Assembly (NCBI GenBank): GCA_964469215.1
Contig: CAYXYB010000015.1
Coordinates: 1 to 64,000, forward strand
DNA from: SKPS01 sp964469215
Lineage (GTDB): Bacteria > Bacteroidota > Bacteroidia > Bacteroidales > SKPS01
Direction of reading: 5' to 3'
DNA: 64,000 nucleotides
In this document: positions 45,346 through 54,966 of the stretch, one piece after another
Numbering within the stretch: position 1 is the stretch's first letter
How the letters are laid out: each line of letters begins with the position of its first letter
The notes under the pieces: generated by a model
What the model saw: only the letters and a program-made list of their open reading frames with translations
What the model was told of the DNA's origin: nothing
Database searches by the model: none
Made by a program: the position numbers and the translations under genes

Positions 45346-46668
45346 ATGGAATCTCTTCAGACCCCGCCTTACATTACCCTTCTTGATATCAGCAAAGAGA
45401 TACAATCTGTTCTGCTGCAGCGGATGAACCGTTTTTACTGGATTAGAGCCGAGATTGCGAAGCTGAACTACTATCGTCAGAGTGGCCACTGTTACCCCCA
45501 ACTTGTTGAAAAAAAAGACAACCAGATTGTTGCTGAACTAAGATCAACAATCTGGGCCAACGATTACAGGACTATTCAGCAGAAATTTCTTAAAGCCACA
45601 GGAAGAGAACTGTCTGAGGGTATCACCGTTTTGTGTTACGCACGTGTAAACTATCACCCATTATATGGCATCTCCCTTCAGATAGCGGATATTGACCCCT
45701 CTTTTACCTTGGGGGAGATGGCTGTTGAAAGGTTGAAAACCATACAGAGGCTCAAAACCGAAGGGATATGGGATAAGAACCGAAGCCTCAACATGCCTTT
45801 GCTGCCTCAGAGGCTTGCGGTAATAAGTGTTGAGACATCCAAAGGGTACCACGATTTTCGAAACATTCTGGATAACAATGAGTGGGGGTACTTCTATTTC
45901 CACCTACTTTTTCCGGCTCTCCTTCAGGGAGATAAAGCTGTGGAATCGATAGGTATGCAACTTGACCTTATTGCCATGTTTCATCATCATTTCGATGCTA
46001 TACTTATCATTCGCGGAGGTGGTGGTGATGTCGGGTTGAGCTGTTTCGACCACTATGAGCTGGCAAGCCGTGTGGCAAAGTTTCCAATACCTGTTATCAC
46101 AGGAATCGGACATTCAACAAACGAGACTATCGTTGAGATGGTGTCACATACTAACAGTATTACCCCTACAGATCTTGCATATTCACTGGTTCAGTACTTC
46201 CACAACTTTTCGGTTAAGGTAGAGGGAATGGCTGAACTTGTTAATGATTGGGCTAAGGATATGCTCCAGCAGGAACAAAGACGGACCAACGAAACCGCAA
46301 TCCGGCTTGTTGCTTCTGCACGCCTTTATGGTGAGCGTAGCAGGATGGCTCTGCAGCGGCTGTCTGCCAACGCAGTGCATTCTCCCCAACGGCGTGTGCA
46401 GGATGCATTGCATGGTGTACAGCGACTGGAGGATAAACTGCAGCAATTGATGAAATCAATTCTTCGACGAAAGCACGAACAACTCGACAGATTCACTGAA
46501 CATACACGGTTGCTCGATCCTGTGAATGTACTTCAACGCGGTTACACCATCACCAGACACGAAGGCAAAGCCATCCGTGCTGCCAACATTGTAAAACCCG
46601 GTGATGAACTTGAAATAACGCTTTTTAAAGGGAAAATCAATACCAATGTTAAAACGATATCGGAGTAG
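45346..46668 (+). CDS. xseA: Exodeoxyribonuclease VII large subunit
   Basis: This 440-residue catalytic subunit of ExoVII degrades single-stranded DNA from both ends. The N-terminal OB-fold (~15-105; YWIRAEIAKLNYYRQSGHCY) is followed by the nuclease core with VISVETSKGYHDF, IIRGGGGDVGLSCFDHYELA and PVITGIGHSTNETIVE, all family hallmarks. A helical coiled-coil stalk (~290-390) follows, and a C-terminal DPVNVLQRGYTITR segment. xseB lies 133 bases downstream across a CAACCT microsatellite, so the pair is probably co-expressed. Cytoplasmic. Confidence 0.95.
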   Translation: MESLQTPPYITLLDISKEIQSVLLQRMNRFYWIRAEIAKLNYYRQSGHCYPQLVEKKDNQIVAELRSTIWANDYRTIQQKFLKATGRELSEGITVLCYARVNYHPLYGISLQIADIDPSFTLGEMAVERLKTIQRLKTEGIWDKNRSLNMPLLPQRLAVISVETSKGYHDFRNILDNNEWGYFYFHLLFPALLQGDKAVESIGMQLDLIAMFHHHFDAILIIRGGGGDVGLSCFDHYELASRVAKFPIPVITGIGHSTNETIVEMVSHTNSITPTDLAYSLVQYFHNFSVKVEGMAELVNDWAKDMLQQEQRRTNETAIRLVASARLYGERSRMALQRLSANAVHSPQRRVQDALHGVQRLEDKLQQLMKSILRRKHEQLDRFTEHTRLLDPVNVLQRGYTITRHEGKAIRAANIVKPGDELEITLFKGKINTNVKTISE

Positions 46669-46741
46669 AATAATCGTGCAATCGTCTAATTGCCTAAGCG
46701 TCTAATTGTCTAATCGTTAATTTGTTTGTTGAATCAAAATT

Positions 46742-46786
46742 TCAACCTCAATCTCAACCTCAACCTCAATCTCAACCTCAACCTCA
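46742..46786. repeat. CAACCT/CAATCT hexanucleotide repeat between xseA and xseB
   Basis: About seven 6-bp units of CAACCT or CAATCT occupy 46742-46786, ending 15 bases before the xseB ATG. The preceding stretch 46680-46720 carries short GTCTAAT(T/C) repeats. Both are slippage-prone. Length changes would alter the xseB leader. Confidence 0.8.
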
Positions 46787-46801
46787 AAATTAAAATAAAA
46801 C

Positions 46802-47011
46802 ATGACTAAAGAAAAATCACCCGGGTACCAGGATGCTTTTAAGGAACTGGAACAGATTGTCCGTGATATCGAACGGGAGACCATCGGTGTGGATGAGCTT
46901 GCCGAAAAGGTAAAAAGAGCTGCCGTGTTGATTAGCATTTGCCGTAAAAAACTGACAGATACAGAGGTGGATGTCCAGAAAATTCTGGATGAGATAAACA
47001 AACAGGTATAG
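46802..47011 (+). CDS. xseB: Exodeoxyribonuclease VII small subunit
   Basis: This 69-residue helical subunit stabilises XseA. The family pattern is clear: YQDAFKELEQIVRDIERETI then VDELAEKVKRAAVLISICRKKL and a final EVDVQKIL. Length is typical (60-80). It is 5 bases from cutC. A purine-rich AAAATTAAAATAAAAC stretch precedes the ATG, without a strong Shine-Dalgarno, as is common in this phylum. Confidence 0.93.
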   Translation: MTKEKSPGYQDAFKELEQIVRDIERETIGVDELAEKVKRAAVLISICRKKLTDTEVDVQKILDEINKQV

Positions 47012-47016
47012 CAATC

Positions 47017-47784
47017 ATGGCAGAAGTAGAAAACCACGGGAACAGGTTTCTTATCGAGGTTTGCGCTGATGATATCCGTTCAGTGATTGCAGCCAACCAG
47101 GGTGGGGCAGACCGTGTTGAGTTATGTGCATGTCTGTCCGAAGGGGGAGTGACTCCATCATCCGGAATGGTGCAGACTGCACTCCGTTTTACCTCTATTC
47201 CGATTCGCGTACTCATCAGACCCCGGTCAGGAGACTTTTCCTATTCGGAACCTGAACTCGATGCTATGGTTAACGACATCAGTGCTTTCCGTAGCCTGGG
47301 TGTTGCAGGATTTGTCATAGGGGTAATTAATCTTGACCAGGGTGTTGACATTCCAGCCATGGAAAGGCTTGTTCAAGCCATGAAAGATAATCCATGGACG
47401 TTTCACCGAGCGTTCGATTTTGCAAAGGATCCTCTGACAGCACTGGAAACTGTGATTTCACTTGGTGCCGATACAATCCTTACCTCCGGCGGAAAGAAAA
47501 CGGCAGAGGAAGGTGCAGTTCTCATCCGTCGTTTGTTTGATGCAGCAAATGGCCGCATCGATATTATGGCCGGTGGAGGAATAACGCCCGGAGTGGTGGA
47601 AAAACTTTGCATAAATACCAGATGCTCCAGCTTTCATCTCTCTGCCAGAACCCTTATAAAAAACTCTCTGCCTGAAGGAGCTGCTCCTGAAATGCGCAAT
47701 AAAAAGCAAAATCCCGATCATATCGACGCTGTCACAGATCCTGTTATTGTGAAAAACATCAGAAATATTTTGAATAATCTATGA
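47017..47784 (+). CDS. cutC: CutC family protein
   Basis: This 255-residue TIM-barrel protein belongs to the CutC family, historically linked to copper homeostasis, with a still debated biochemical role. It shows IEVCADDIRSVIAANQGGAD and RVELCACLSEGGVTPSSG at the N-terminus, VLIRPRSGDFSYS, FHRAFDFAKDPLTALE and DTILTSGGKKTAEEG, and a late IMAGGGITPG, all characteristic. Its stop overlaps the beta-mannosidase start by four bases (ATGA), so it is coupled to that gene. Cytoplasmic. No copper-resistance genes are nearby. Confidence 0.93.
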   Translation: MAEVENHGNRFLIEVCADDIRSVIAANQGGADRVELCACLSEGGVTPSSGMVQTALRFTSIPIRVLIRPRSGDFSYSEPELDAMVNDISAFRSLGVAGFVIGVINLDQGVDIPAMERLVQAMKDNPWTFHRAFDFAKDPLTALETVISLGADTILTSGGKKTAEEGAVLIRRLFDAANGRIDIMAGGGITPGVVEKLCINTRCSSFHLSARTLIKNSLPEGAAPEMRNKKQNPDHIDAVTDPVIVKNIRNILNNL

Positions 47785-50294
47785 AACTGAGGCCTCTGCT
47801 TTACAATTGTTTATCGGGAGTTTTTGTTGTACTGTTATGCGGTTCATTATCAGGAAGATCAACAGAAACATTTCAACCAATCGATCAGGGGTGGGTGCTG
47901 CTGGATACTGAATCACGACAGATACCGGCAACAATTCCGGGATGTGTGTTTACTGACCTGTTCAATGCCGGTTTGATCCCTGATCCGTTTTATGGTGATA
48001 ATGAATCAGAAGTTCAATGGGTTTCAAAACAGGACTGGAGTTACAAAACAACTTTTATTGCTTCAAAGAGGTTGTTGCAGCGTGAATATATAGATCTGGT
48101 ATTTAAAGGATTGGATACCTATGCAAAGGTTTACCTGAACAGAAAGCAGATAATTAATGCCGACAATCAGTTCCGTGAATGGAGGGTGGATGTAAAAAAT
48201 TTGATTTTAACCGGTGAAAACATTCTCGAGGTAATATTCAGGAGCCCCTTCTCAGTGCAGGATTCATTGCAGGCGGTTTATGGACTTTTACTTCCTGAGG
48301 ATAACAGAGTATTTACCCGTAAAGGCCAGTGGCAATACGGTTGGGACTGGGCACCGTCACTACCTTCGATGGGGATCTGGAAACCTGTTCAGTTGCATGG
48401 ATATGATGCTGCCCGTCTGGTGTCGGTCACATTCAGGCAGGATTTTGACAATAAGGGATTGACATCGCTTACTGCACGTTTTACCATCTCAGCAAAGAAA
48501 GAGACCGGACTCGTCCTTATGGTCAATAATTCCGCTATCAAGCCTGCAATGATTGAGATTACTGCATTTCCGGGTGAACAGGTATTTGAAGTCCCTGTCA
48601 CCTTTTCGCAAGATGTAAAATACTGGATGCCTGCCGGATATGGTGATCAGAATCTCTATGCCTTTTTCTGCTCCGTTATAGGCCAGGGAGATATTCTGGT
48701 TGCTGAAAAGCAGGTGATCACCGGGATCAGAAGGGTTGAACTGGTGCAGGAAAGAGATCTATATGGTTCCTCTTTTTTCTTCAGGATAAATGGTACACCT
48801 GTTTTTGCAAAAGGTGCCAACTGGGTTCCTGCGGACCATTTTTCTGCACGCTTTAACCCCGGCGACTATCGGAGGTTGGTTAATGAGGCAGCATTTGCCG
48901 GAATGAATATGTTGCGTGTATGGGGTGGAGGATTCTATGAGGATGACATCTTCTATAACCTTTGCGACAGCTCAGGTATCATGGTTTGGCAGGATTTTAT
49001 GTTTGCCTGCGGAATGTACCCCGGTTCTGATAAGTTTCTGAATAATGTTGGACATGAAGTTGAATACCAGCTCCGGCGTCTTGCGGTTCATCCTTCAATT
49101 GTTTTGTGGTGCGGAAACAACGAGGTTAGTGAGGGGTGGCACCGATGGGGATGGTCTGAAAGATATAACACAGAAGATTCTGCCAGGGTATGGAACAGCT
49201 ATCTTGCTCTCTTTGAAACAATGCTTCCTGATATGGTAAAAAGTCATTCTCCCGGCACACCTTACTGGCCATCATCACCCTCTCTTGGACGTGGAGACCC
49301 AGCTCACATATATTCCGGTGACTCCCATTACTGGGGTGTATGGCACGATGCTGAACCTTTTAGGATGTACCGGGAAAAAGTGCCAAGGTTTATGAGCGAA
49401 TTCGGGTTTCAGTCATATCCGGCTCCGGCTTCACTGAAGAAATTCATCTCCGATTCCCTTTTGTATCAGGGTTCTGCTGCACTCAATACCCACCAGAAAC
49501 ATAACCGTGGCGACAAGCTTATAGGGTTGTACCTCGGGGAGTGGTTTCCTCAGCCCTCCTCATTCGTGGAATATGCTATGCTGAGCCAGTTAGTTCAGGC
49601 TGAGGGGGTAGTGATGGGTATTCTGGCGCACCGCGAGGCGAAACCATGGTGCATGGGCAGTCTGTACTGGCAGTTCAACGACTGCTGGCCTGCTGTTTCA
49701 TGGTCATCGGTCGATTATTATGGCAATCGTAAAGCTTTGCACTATTGGGTTAAGCAGGCCTTTGCCCCGGTGATTGCCACAGTCAATATACATCAAGATG
49801 AGATTGAACTTGTGCTGATCAACGATGACCCAACGATTGACTCGGTGTTTATTGAATTGGAGATCATGGATCATTCAGGAAACCGGATATTTGTTTGCAA
49901 AGAACAGGCACCTGCCCCGTTTTCCAACAACCTCCAACACACTTTGCCCATGGATGTCATCGGGGCTCACACCTTGAAGGATTTAATATTTGTTGCAAGG
50001 GTTTTCAGTGATGGAGAACTGCTGTCAGAGCGTGTCACACTTCCTGTTAAACCAAAGCATTTGCCGGTTGTAAAATCTGATATAAAAATAACTGTTTCAA
50101 ATAAAGATGAAATGACTGTCATCACTTTGCAGTCGGACCGGTTTGTGTATGGTGTGATGGTGGAAGTGGAAGGGATTCAGGTTAATTTTTCCGATAACTA
50201 TTTTTGTTTGTTGCCAGGGCAGAAAAAATACATCCATTGCATAGAAAAGATTCAACCATCCGCTCTACAAGTGAATTGTTTGTTGAACCAATAG
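47781..50294 (+). CDS. Exo-beta-mannosidase (GH2)
   Basis: This 837-residue glycoside hydrolase has a signal peptide (~1-25) and is probably periplasmic. It hydrolyses terminal beta-mannosyl residues of mannan or N-glycan cores. The GH2 order is visible: sugar-binding jelly-roll (~35-215, YLNRKQIINADNQFREW), Ig-like domain (~220-330), and TIM barrel with acid/base Glu in VLWCGNNEVSEGW (~E446) and nucleophile in FMSEFGFQSYP (~E539). DWAPSLPSMGIW and YWQFNDCWPAVSWSSVD are beta-mannosidase hallmarks. It overlaps cutC. No SusC/D pair adjoins, so this is not a classical polysaccharide utilisation locus. Confidence 0.93.
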   Translation: MKLRPLLYNCLSGVFVVLLCGSLSGRSTETFQPIDQGWVLLDTESRQIPATIPGCVFTDLFNAGLIPDPFYGDNESEVQWVSKQDWSYKTTFIASKRLLQREYIDLVFKGLDTYAKVYLNRKQIINADNQFREWRVDVKNLILTGENILEVIFRSPFSVQDSLQAVYGLLLPEDNRVFTRKGQWQYGWDWAPSLPSMGIWKPVQLHGYDAARLVSVTFRQDFDNKGLTSLTARFTISAKKETGLVLMVNNSAIKPAMIEITAFPGEQVFEVPVTFSQDVKYWMPAGYGDQNLYAFFCSVIGQGDILVAEKQVITGIRRVELVQERDLYGSSFFFRINGTPVFAKGANWVPADHFSARFNPGDYRRLVNEAAFAGMNMLRVWGGGFYEDDIFYNLCDSSGIMVWQDFMFACGMYPGSDKFLNNVGHEVEYQLRRLAVHPSIVLWCGNNEVSEGWHRWGWSERYNTEDSARVWNSYLALFETMLPDMVKSHSPGTPYWPSSPSLGRGDPAHIYSGDSHYWGVWHDAEPFRMYREKVPRFMSEFGFQSYPAPASLKKFISDSLLYQGSAALNTHQKHNRGDKLIGLYLGEWFPQPSSFVEYAMLSQLVQAEGVVMGILAHREAKPWCMGSLYWQFNDCWPAVSWSSVDYYGNRKALHYWVKQAFAPVIATVNIHQDEIELVLINDDPTIDSVFIELEIMDHSGNRIFVCKEQAPAPFSNNLQHTLPMDVIGAHTLKDLIFVARVFSDGELLSERVTLPVKPKHLPVVKSDIKITVSNKDEMTVITLQSDRFVYGVMVEVEGIQVNFSDNYFCLLPGQKKYIHCIEKIQPSALQVNCLLNQ

Positions 50295-50396
50295 CCATCA
50301 CGAAAAAACAGAAATCTTTGATTTCATGTTTTTTCAAGGATTCCCGAAAAATGAGAAAATCTAAGATTTTCAATTTTTCGGGAATAACCATTGTTT

Positions 50397-52445
50397 TCAG
50401 TATTCCAATGCCTCTTTGATCACCCCGAAAATCCGGTTCACATCCGGAAGTATTGCCTTCTCGAGAATCGGGTTAAATCCAACAGGAGTAAATTCTGACC
50501 CTACTCTGAAAACCGGTGCATCGAGGTATTCAAAACCTTTTGAAGCTAATAGTGCAGCTATTTCACCGCTGAATCCGCCGAAGAGCTTGTCTTCGGTCAC
50601 GACGATTACTTTTCCGGTTTTGCGTAGTGTGGTAAAGATCGACTCTTCGTCAAGAGGTGCGAGGGAACGCAGATCCAACACCTCTACTGAGGCTCCCAGC
50701 TCTTTTTGTGCTTTTTCTGCTGTAGTGAGCGACAGGTGTGTGGTGTTTCCGTAGGTAATCACCGACAGGTCTTCACCGGCACGCCGTATTCTGGCTTTTC
50801 CGAAAGGTACCATGAAATCGTCAGGAACAGGTGTTGCAGCCTGCGGATTATTATAAAGTGCTTTGGGTTCAAGAAAAAGGGTCGGTCCTTCAGAGCGCAA
50901 AGCCATCCTCAGCAACCCCGCAGCATCATCCGCAAATGAGGGATAAACGATACGGATACCAGGGAAGGTGGCAAGTACCCCCTCGATCGTCTGTGAATGA
51001 TAAAGACCGCCACCTATGTACCCTCCCGATGCCAGCCTGATGGTAACATTGGGAGAGAACTTGCCATTGGTTCTCCAGTATTCGTGAGTCATCTCAACGA
51101 ATTGTTCCATCGCCGGCCAGAAATAATCGGCAAATTCCGCTCCCTCGACCACAATACGAATCTTTTTACTGAAGCGGCTCATACCGTTGGCAGTTCCTAG
51201 AATAAAATCCTCTGCAATGGGGCCGTTGAAAACCCTCTCTATGCCAAATTCCTGCTGCATACCTTTGGTTACATTGAAAATGCCCCCTTTCTCCTTGTGT
51301 GCCACATCCTGACCCCAGATAAAGGTGTCCGGGTTATGTCGGAACTCAGCCTTGAGGGTCTCATTAAGTGCTTCGATAAGTTTTTTCTTCACGCCATCGT
51401 GGTTATGAATGCCGGCAGGATATTTATCCGCAATCACCACATCCGGCAGAACAAAATCAAATATAGAGGCAGGATCGGGGTCCGGTGCTGCAATTGCTTT
51501 TTTGTGCGCAGCACTTACCTCAGCTTTGATTCTTGCTTCAATTTCCTGTAACTCCTGCTCACTGACACGCTTGCCGTGCAGCAACATCTTCCGGTATCTT
51601 TGCAAAGGGTCTGCAGCAGTTGTGCAGTGGATCTCATTCTCATCCCGGTACAATTCATGACGGTCGGAATTGGAATGTGACCCCATACGAACGCATTTGG
51701 CGTGCACTATAACCGGCTCCTGCTCTCTCTCGGCATGCTCACGGGCTATGGCCATGGCATTCATTGAATCGAATACATTCTTGCCATCGCAATGAATTAT
51801 CCGAAGATTTTTAAATCCAATGAAATTGTCCGAAACATAAGTATTTGCAGTCTGATCACGGCGGGGAACCGAAATGCCAAACCGATTATCCTGGATTACA
51901 AACACTACCGGAAGCTTCTCTCTTGAAGCACCATTGATAGCTTCATAAACATAGCCTTCAGAAACTGACGATTCACCCTGTGAGCTGATGGCAACACCTT
52001 TTGCGCCGTACTTCTTAATACCCCTTGCTAACCCTACAGCATGAAGTGTATGATTACCCGTTGATGAAGAAACATTATGAATGTTCCACTCCGGCTTGGC
52101 AAAATGATTCGACATGTGCCTGCCTCCTGATGCAACATCGGTTGCCTTGCTGATGCCATTGAGGATGATCTCTTCCGCTGTAAGGCCGGCTGACAGAACC
52201 GTGAGCATATCACGGTAATAAGGGAAAAGATGGTCTGTTTCGCGGTTAAAAACCTGACCAATGGCGAGCTGAATCCCGTCATGACCTGCATACGGTGCAT
52301 GATAAGACCACCCGATAGCCTGCTTCAGGTAGTTAGGCGCTTTCTCATCAAGCGCCCTGCCAAGTACCATCAGATAGTACCATTTTAAAAGGGTCTCCTT
52401 ATCAGTTGATTGTATGGTGAATGATTTTGATATGCTTTGTTTCAT
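50397..52445 (-). CDS. Fused 2-oxoacid dehydrogenase E1 alpha/beta
   Basis: This 682-residue TPP enzyme joins E1 alpha (~1-340) and beta (~365-682) in one chain. E1 decarboxylates pyruvate or branched-chain 2-oxoacids and passes the acyl group to E2. The alpha half shows TGNHTLHAVGLARGIKKYG and PVVFVIQDNRFGIS. The beta half shows FGIERVFNGPIAEDFILGTA, IRLASGGYIGGGLYHSQ and IVVTEDKLFGGFSGEIA. The canonical GDG...N TPP motif appears as SSQGESSVSEG, so the metal-ligand Asp is Gln; see findings. The frame is open from ATG 52478, but ATG 52445 (MKQSIS) fits the family start. No E2 or E3 gene is adjacent, so substrate is open. Confidence 0.88.
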   Translation of the reverse strand: MKQSISKSFTIQSTDKETLLKWYYLMVLGRALDEKAPNYLKQAIGWSYHAPYAGHDGIQLAIGQVFNRETDHLFPYYRDMLTVLSAGLTAEEIILNGISKATDVASGGRHMSNHFAKPEWNIHNVSSSTGNHTLHAVGLARGIKKYGAKGVAISSQGESSVSEGYVYEAINGASREKLPVVFVIQDNRFGISVPRRDQTANTYVSDNFIGFKNLRIIHCDGKNVFDSMNAMAIAREHAEREQEPVIVHAKCVRMGSHSNSDRHELYRDENEIHCTTAADPLQRYRKMLLHGKRVSEQELQEIEARIKAEVSAAHKKAIAAPDPDPASIFDFVLPDVVIADKYPAGIHNHDGVKKKLIEALNETLKAEFRHNPDTFIWGQDVAHKEKGGIFNVTKGMQQEFGIERVFNGPIAEDFILGTANGMSRFSKKIRIVVEGAEFADYFWPAMEQFVEMTHEYWRTNGKFSPNVTIRLASGGYIGGGLYHSQTIEGVLATFPGIRIVYPSFADDAAGLLRMALRSEGPTLFLEPKALYNNPQAATPVPDDFMVPFGKARIRRAGEDLSVITYGNTTHLSLTTAEKAQKELGASVEVLDLRSLAPLDEESIFTTLRKTGKVIVVTEDKLFGGFSGEIAALLASKGFEYLDAPVFRVGSEFTPVGFNPILEKAILPDVNRIFGVIKEALEY

Positions 52446-52666
52446 TTTTGAATATAATCTCATTAGTACGTTAAACAACTGTTAAAAAACATTGTTCAGG
52501 GGATAGTCTGAAAATATGTTTAAATAAGATCAGTTATGGATTTCAGAACCAACTACGATCTTCCGGAGCTCAGATTTTAGGTACCTAAACTCATGCATAT
52601 AAATTATTTGGTTATTTTTGTTGTCTATTGTATAATCAGATCACTATTAACCGACTAAAAATTTAA

Positions 52667-53268
52667 GGAAGGGGCTACTTTCCGAATGGGGATAGCCGGA
52701 AGAAAGGGGGGCTTAAGGCACATATGCTCATCGATGCTGTTCAGTCGGTTGGCCGGTTTCTAAAGATTACCGAAGCGAAGTTTCATGACAAGAACTTTCT
52801 GAAAAGTATTGAACTGATTTCCCATAGCATGGTTGTGTTTGACAAAGCCTACAACTACTACCATCAGTTTGCTCTATGGACCCACAACCAGGTCTGTTTT
52901 GTGACCCGCCTTAAGAAGGATGCCGCATATGTGGTCATTGAGACCAACAGGCACATTACCTAAAGAAGGATGATGCCAGGGTTCTCCGTGATGAAATCGT
53001 TGAAAGGGAGAACGTCTATGCCATATACGCCCAGGTATGGTTTATCCTGCTTGCGCAACTGCTTCTTACTGTTATGCGGAAAATCTCCAAGGCAAAAAAG
53101 ATATTTTAGGTAGTGGCAGCCCTGGTAAGAATGCACCTGGTCAGCATGCTTGATGTCTGCGAATTACTTAAGAGTACGGCAAGAGGCTATAATAAGAAGC
53201 TCGAACTTCCCCCAGGGGGGCAATTACAACTAAAATTCCAGGGGGCATTTATAAAAAACAAAATATGA
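52667..53268 (+). pseudogene. Degenerate IS4-family transposase
   Basis: Three pieces of one IS4-type transposase remain. 52667-52963 encodes RKKGGLKAHMLIDA and VVFDKAYNYYHQFALWTHNQ (DDE core around the second Asp). A frame change and internal deletion lead to 52960-53106, with DEIVERENVYAIYAQVWF and AQLLLTVMRKISKAKKIF. An in-frame TAG at 53107-53109 interrupts the last piece, VVAALVRMHLVSMLDVCELL, which ends at 53268. The order matches intact IS4 proteins, with a deletion in the middle. No terminal inverted repeats were identified. It is inactive. Confidence 0.8.
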
Positions 53269-53390
53269 TAATTGATTATCAGTGTGTTAATCAGCAAAAG
53301 CCACCAATTCAGAATTTAGTCGGATAATAATGATTTTAAAAATGAAGGTGCTTTTCAGAAAAGGGGCATTGCTCCATGTGTTACACAGAT

Positions 53391-54704
53391 CTACTGCATT
53401 TTAATCCCTTCAATGTGGACGCCATTGCTATGAAGTTCAATCAAGACCGGATTGTCTTGAGGTATTTTTGTTTGGCTAAGTTCGAGGTGCTGCAATGAGG
53501 ACATTTCAAGCATACTTTTGGGTAGATTGGTGAGTTTGGTGTAACCAATCTTCAGTGATATCAGCTTAAGCCTGGAAATGTCTTTGGGCAATTCCAGAAT
53601 ATCGAGGCTAAATAATGACAGTACCTTCAGACTACTCATCCCAAAAAGTTCCTGAGGTAGTTCTGCACCTGAAAATTTAGCAAGACCCAGCACTTCAAGT
53701 TGTGGCAACCAGCTTAACCCTTCAATTGTGTTATTTAGCATGGTTTCCCCATTGCCTTCAATCCATAATTCCCTTAATTCAGGAAACCCACTATTCACAA
53801 AGGGAAAATCCCCTGAACATCCATTGAGGTAAGCTAGATATAAAATATTGAGTTCAGGAAGTTTTGATATGGAATTGAATATCTGTTTATTAAGTGTGCT
53901 TTGCATAAAAATAACACGTAATAATCGAAGGGAATTAAGCTCATGAAATCTGGTTCCAAACGAACTCAAACCTTCATACATTCCCACAGTTAATTCCTCT
54001 AGACGGCTTAGCTGCTCAATCCCCTGCAGACTGTCTATCTGGCAACCTGAAATATTAAGTTTTTTCACATTCGGAAAACTGCTGCATAATCTCTGAAAAT
54101 CAATTGCTTCAACCCATGTGAGATCAAGTTCCTCCAACTTTGTTAATCCATAAAATTCATCACCCGGAAAATACTTCATATTACCCCATAGACTTAGTGT
54201 TTTCAATTGAGTGAGGTTGAGCAGGGTTACAGGAAGGGTTTTGAATTGGCAACCTCCGAATGCAGGGTCTCCAAAAGCAAGAAATTCAATGTTTTTGAGA
54301 TTTCCAATCTCATCAGGAACAATTGAAAAATCCATCCCTGCAAGTTCCAAAGCTTTAAGTTGTGTAAATTGAAGGACAACTTCTGGAAACTCCTTGCCAT
54401 AATAACCGCTTATGGAAAGGTGCATTAACTCTTTATTGCCTCTGACATGTGCCAGCTCCTTTTCAAAATCCATTTCAACACAAGCCTCTATCTGAAGGCT
54501 TTTAAGGTGTTTAAACTTCTTTATCCCTGCAGGAATTCTATCCTTTTCCAATAAAACCAGCACAAAAACGGAATCTGGATGAACCTTGAGGGCATCTTCA
54601 TAGGAATAATGCCTGTAACCTTCAAATGCATTGTAGGGATTAAAACCTTGTGCTATCAAGGTATGACTAAGAAGTACGATAAATATCGCTGACAAGCATT
54701 TCAT
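53391..54704 (-). CDS. Exported leucine-rich repeat protein
   Basis: This 437-residue protein is secreted by a Sec signal (MKCLSAIFIVLLSHTLIAQG); ATG 54704 is chosen over 54749 because it puts the signal peptide first. From ~55 to ~425 it consists of about sixteen LRRs of 22-25 residues with L..L.L....L..LP elements (e.g. LTQLKTLSLWGNMKYFP, MSSLKVLSLFSLDILELPKD). LRRs form a solenoid that binds proteins. No T9SS sorting domain or lipobox is seen, so it is periplasmic or secreted. It resembles Bacteroidetes LRR proteins without an enzyme domain. The family role is unknown. Confidence 0.82.
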   Translation of the reverse strand: MKCLSAIFIVLLSHTLIAQGFNPYNAFEGYRHYSYEDALKVHPDSVFVLVLLEKDRIPAGIKKFKHLKSLQIEACVEMDFEKELAHVRGNKELMHLSISGYYGKEFPEVVLQFTQLKALELAGMDFSIVPDEIGNLKNIEFLAFGDPAFGGCQFKTLPVTLLNLTQLKTLSLWGNMKYFPGDEFYGLTKLEELDLTWVEAIDFQRLCSSFPNVKKLNISGCQIDSLQGIEQLSRLEELTVGMYEGLSSFGTRFHELNSLRLLRVIFMQSTLNKQIFNSISKLPELNILYLAYLNGCSGDFPFVNSGFPELRELWIEGNGETMLNNTIEGLSWLPQLEVLGLAKFSGAELPQELFGMSSLKVLSLFSLDILELPKDISRLKLISLKIGYTKLTNLPKSMLEMSSLQHLELSQTKIPQDNPVLIELHSNGVHIEGIKMQ

Positions 54705-54966
54705 TGATTTGAATTTTCGTTTGTAATTCAAAATTATAACAATAATCACTAAACAACAAAGATTAGTTCACAAGATTTCAACCTAACCCAGGCAACCATT
54801 GCCAAATCTTTAAGCTATATCATCACTTATAAATCGCATTCATAATCATTGTTGCCTGGCTCATAAGCAAACAATTCCAATTCTGAACAGCCACACTTTT
54901 ACCCTGCCCGGATCACGCCTTGCACATAAACACCTTGCTTGCCAATTCGATAGTTTCAGTGAGCAA

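Noticed and set aside
52724..52963. Stand-alone 79-residue gene
   Set aside because: The sequence is the middle of an IS4 transposase, broken by a frame change and an in-frame stop. It is listed as part of the pseudogene instead.
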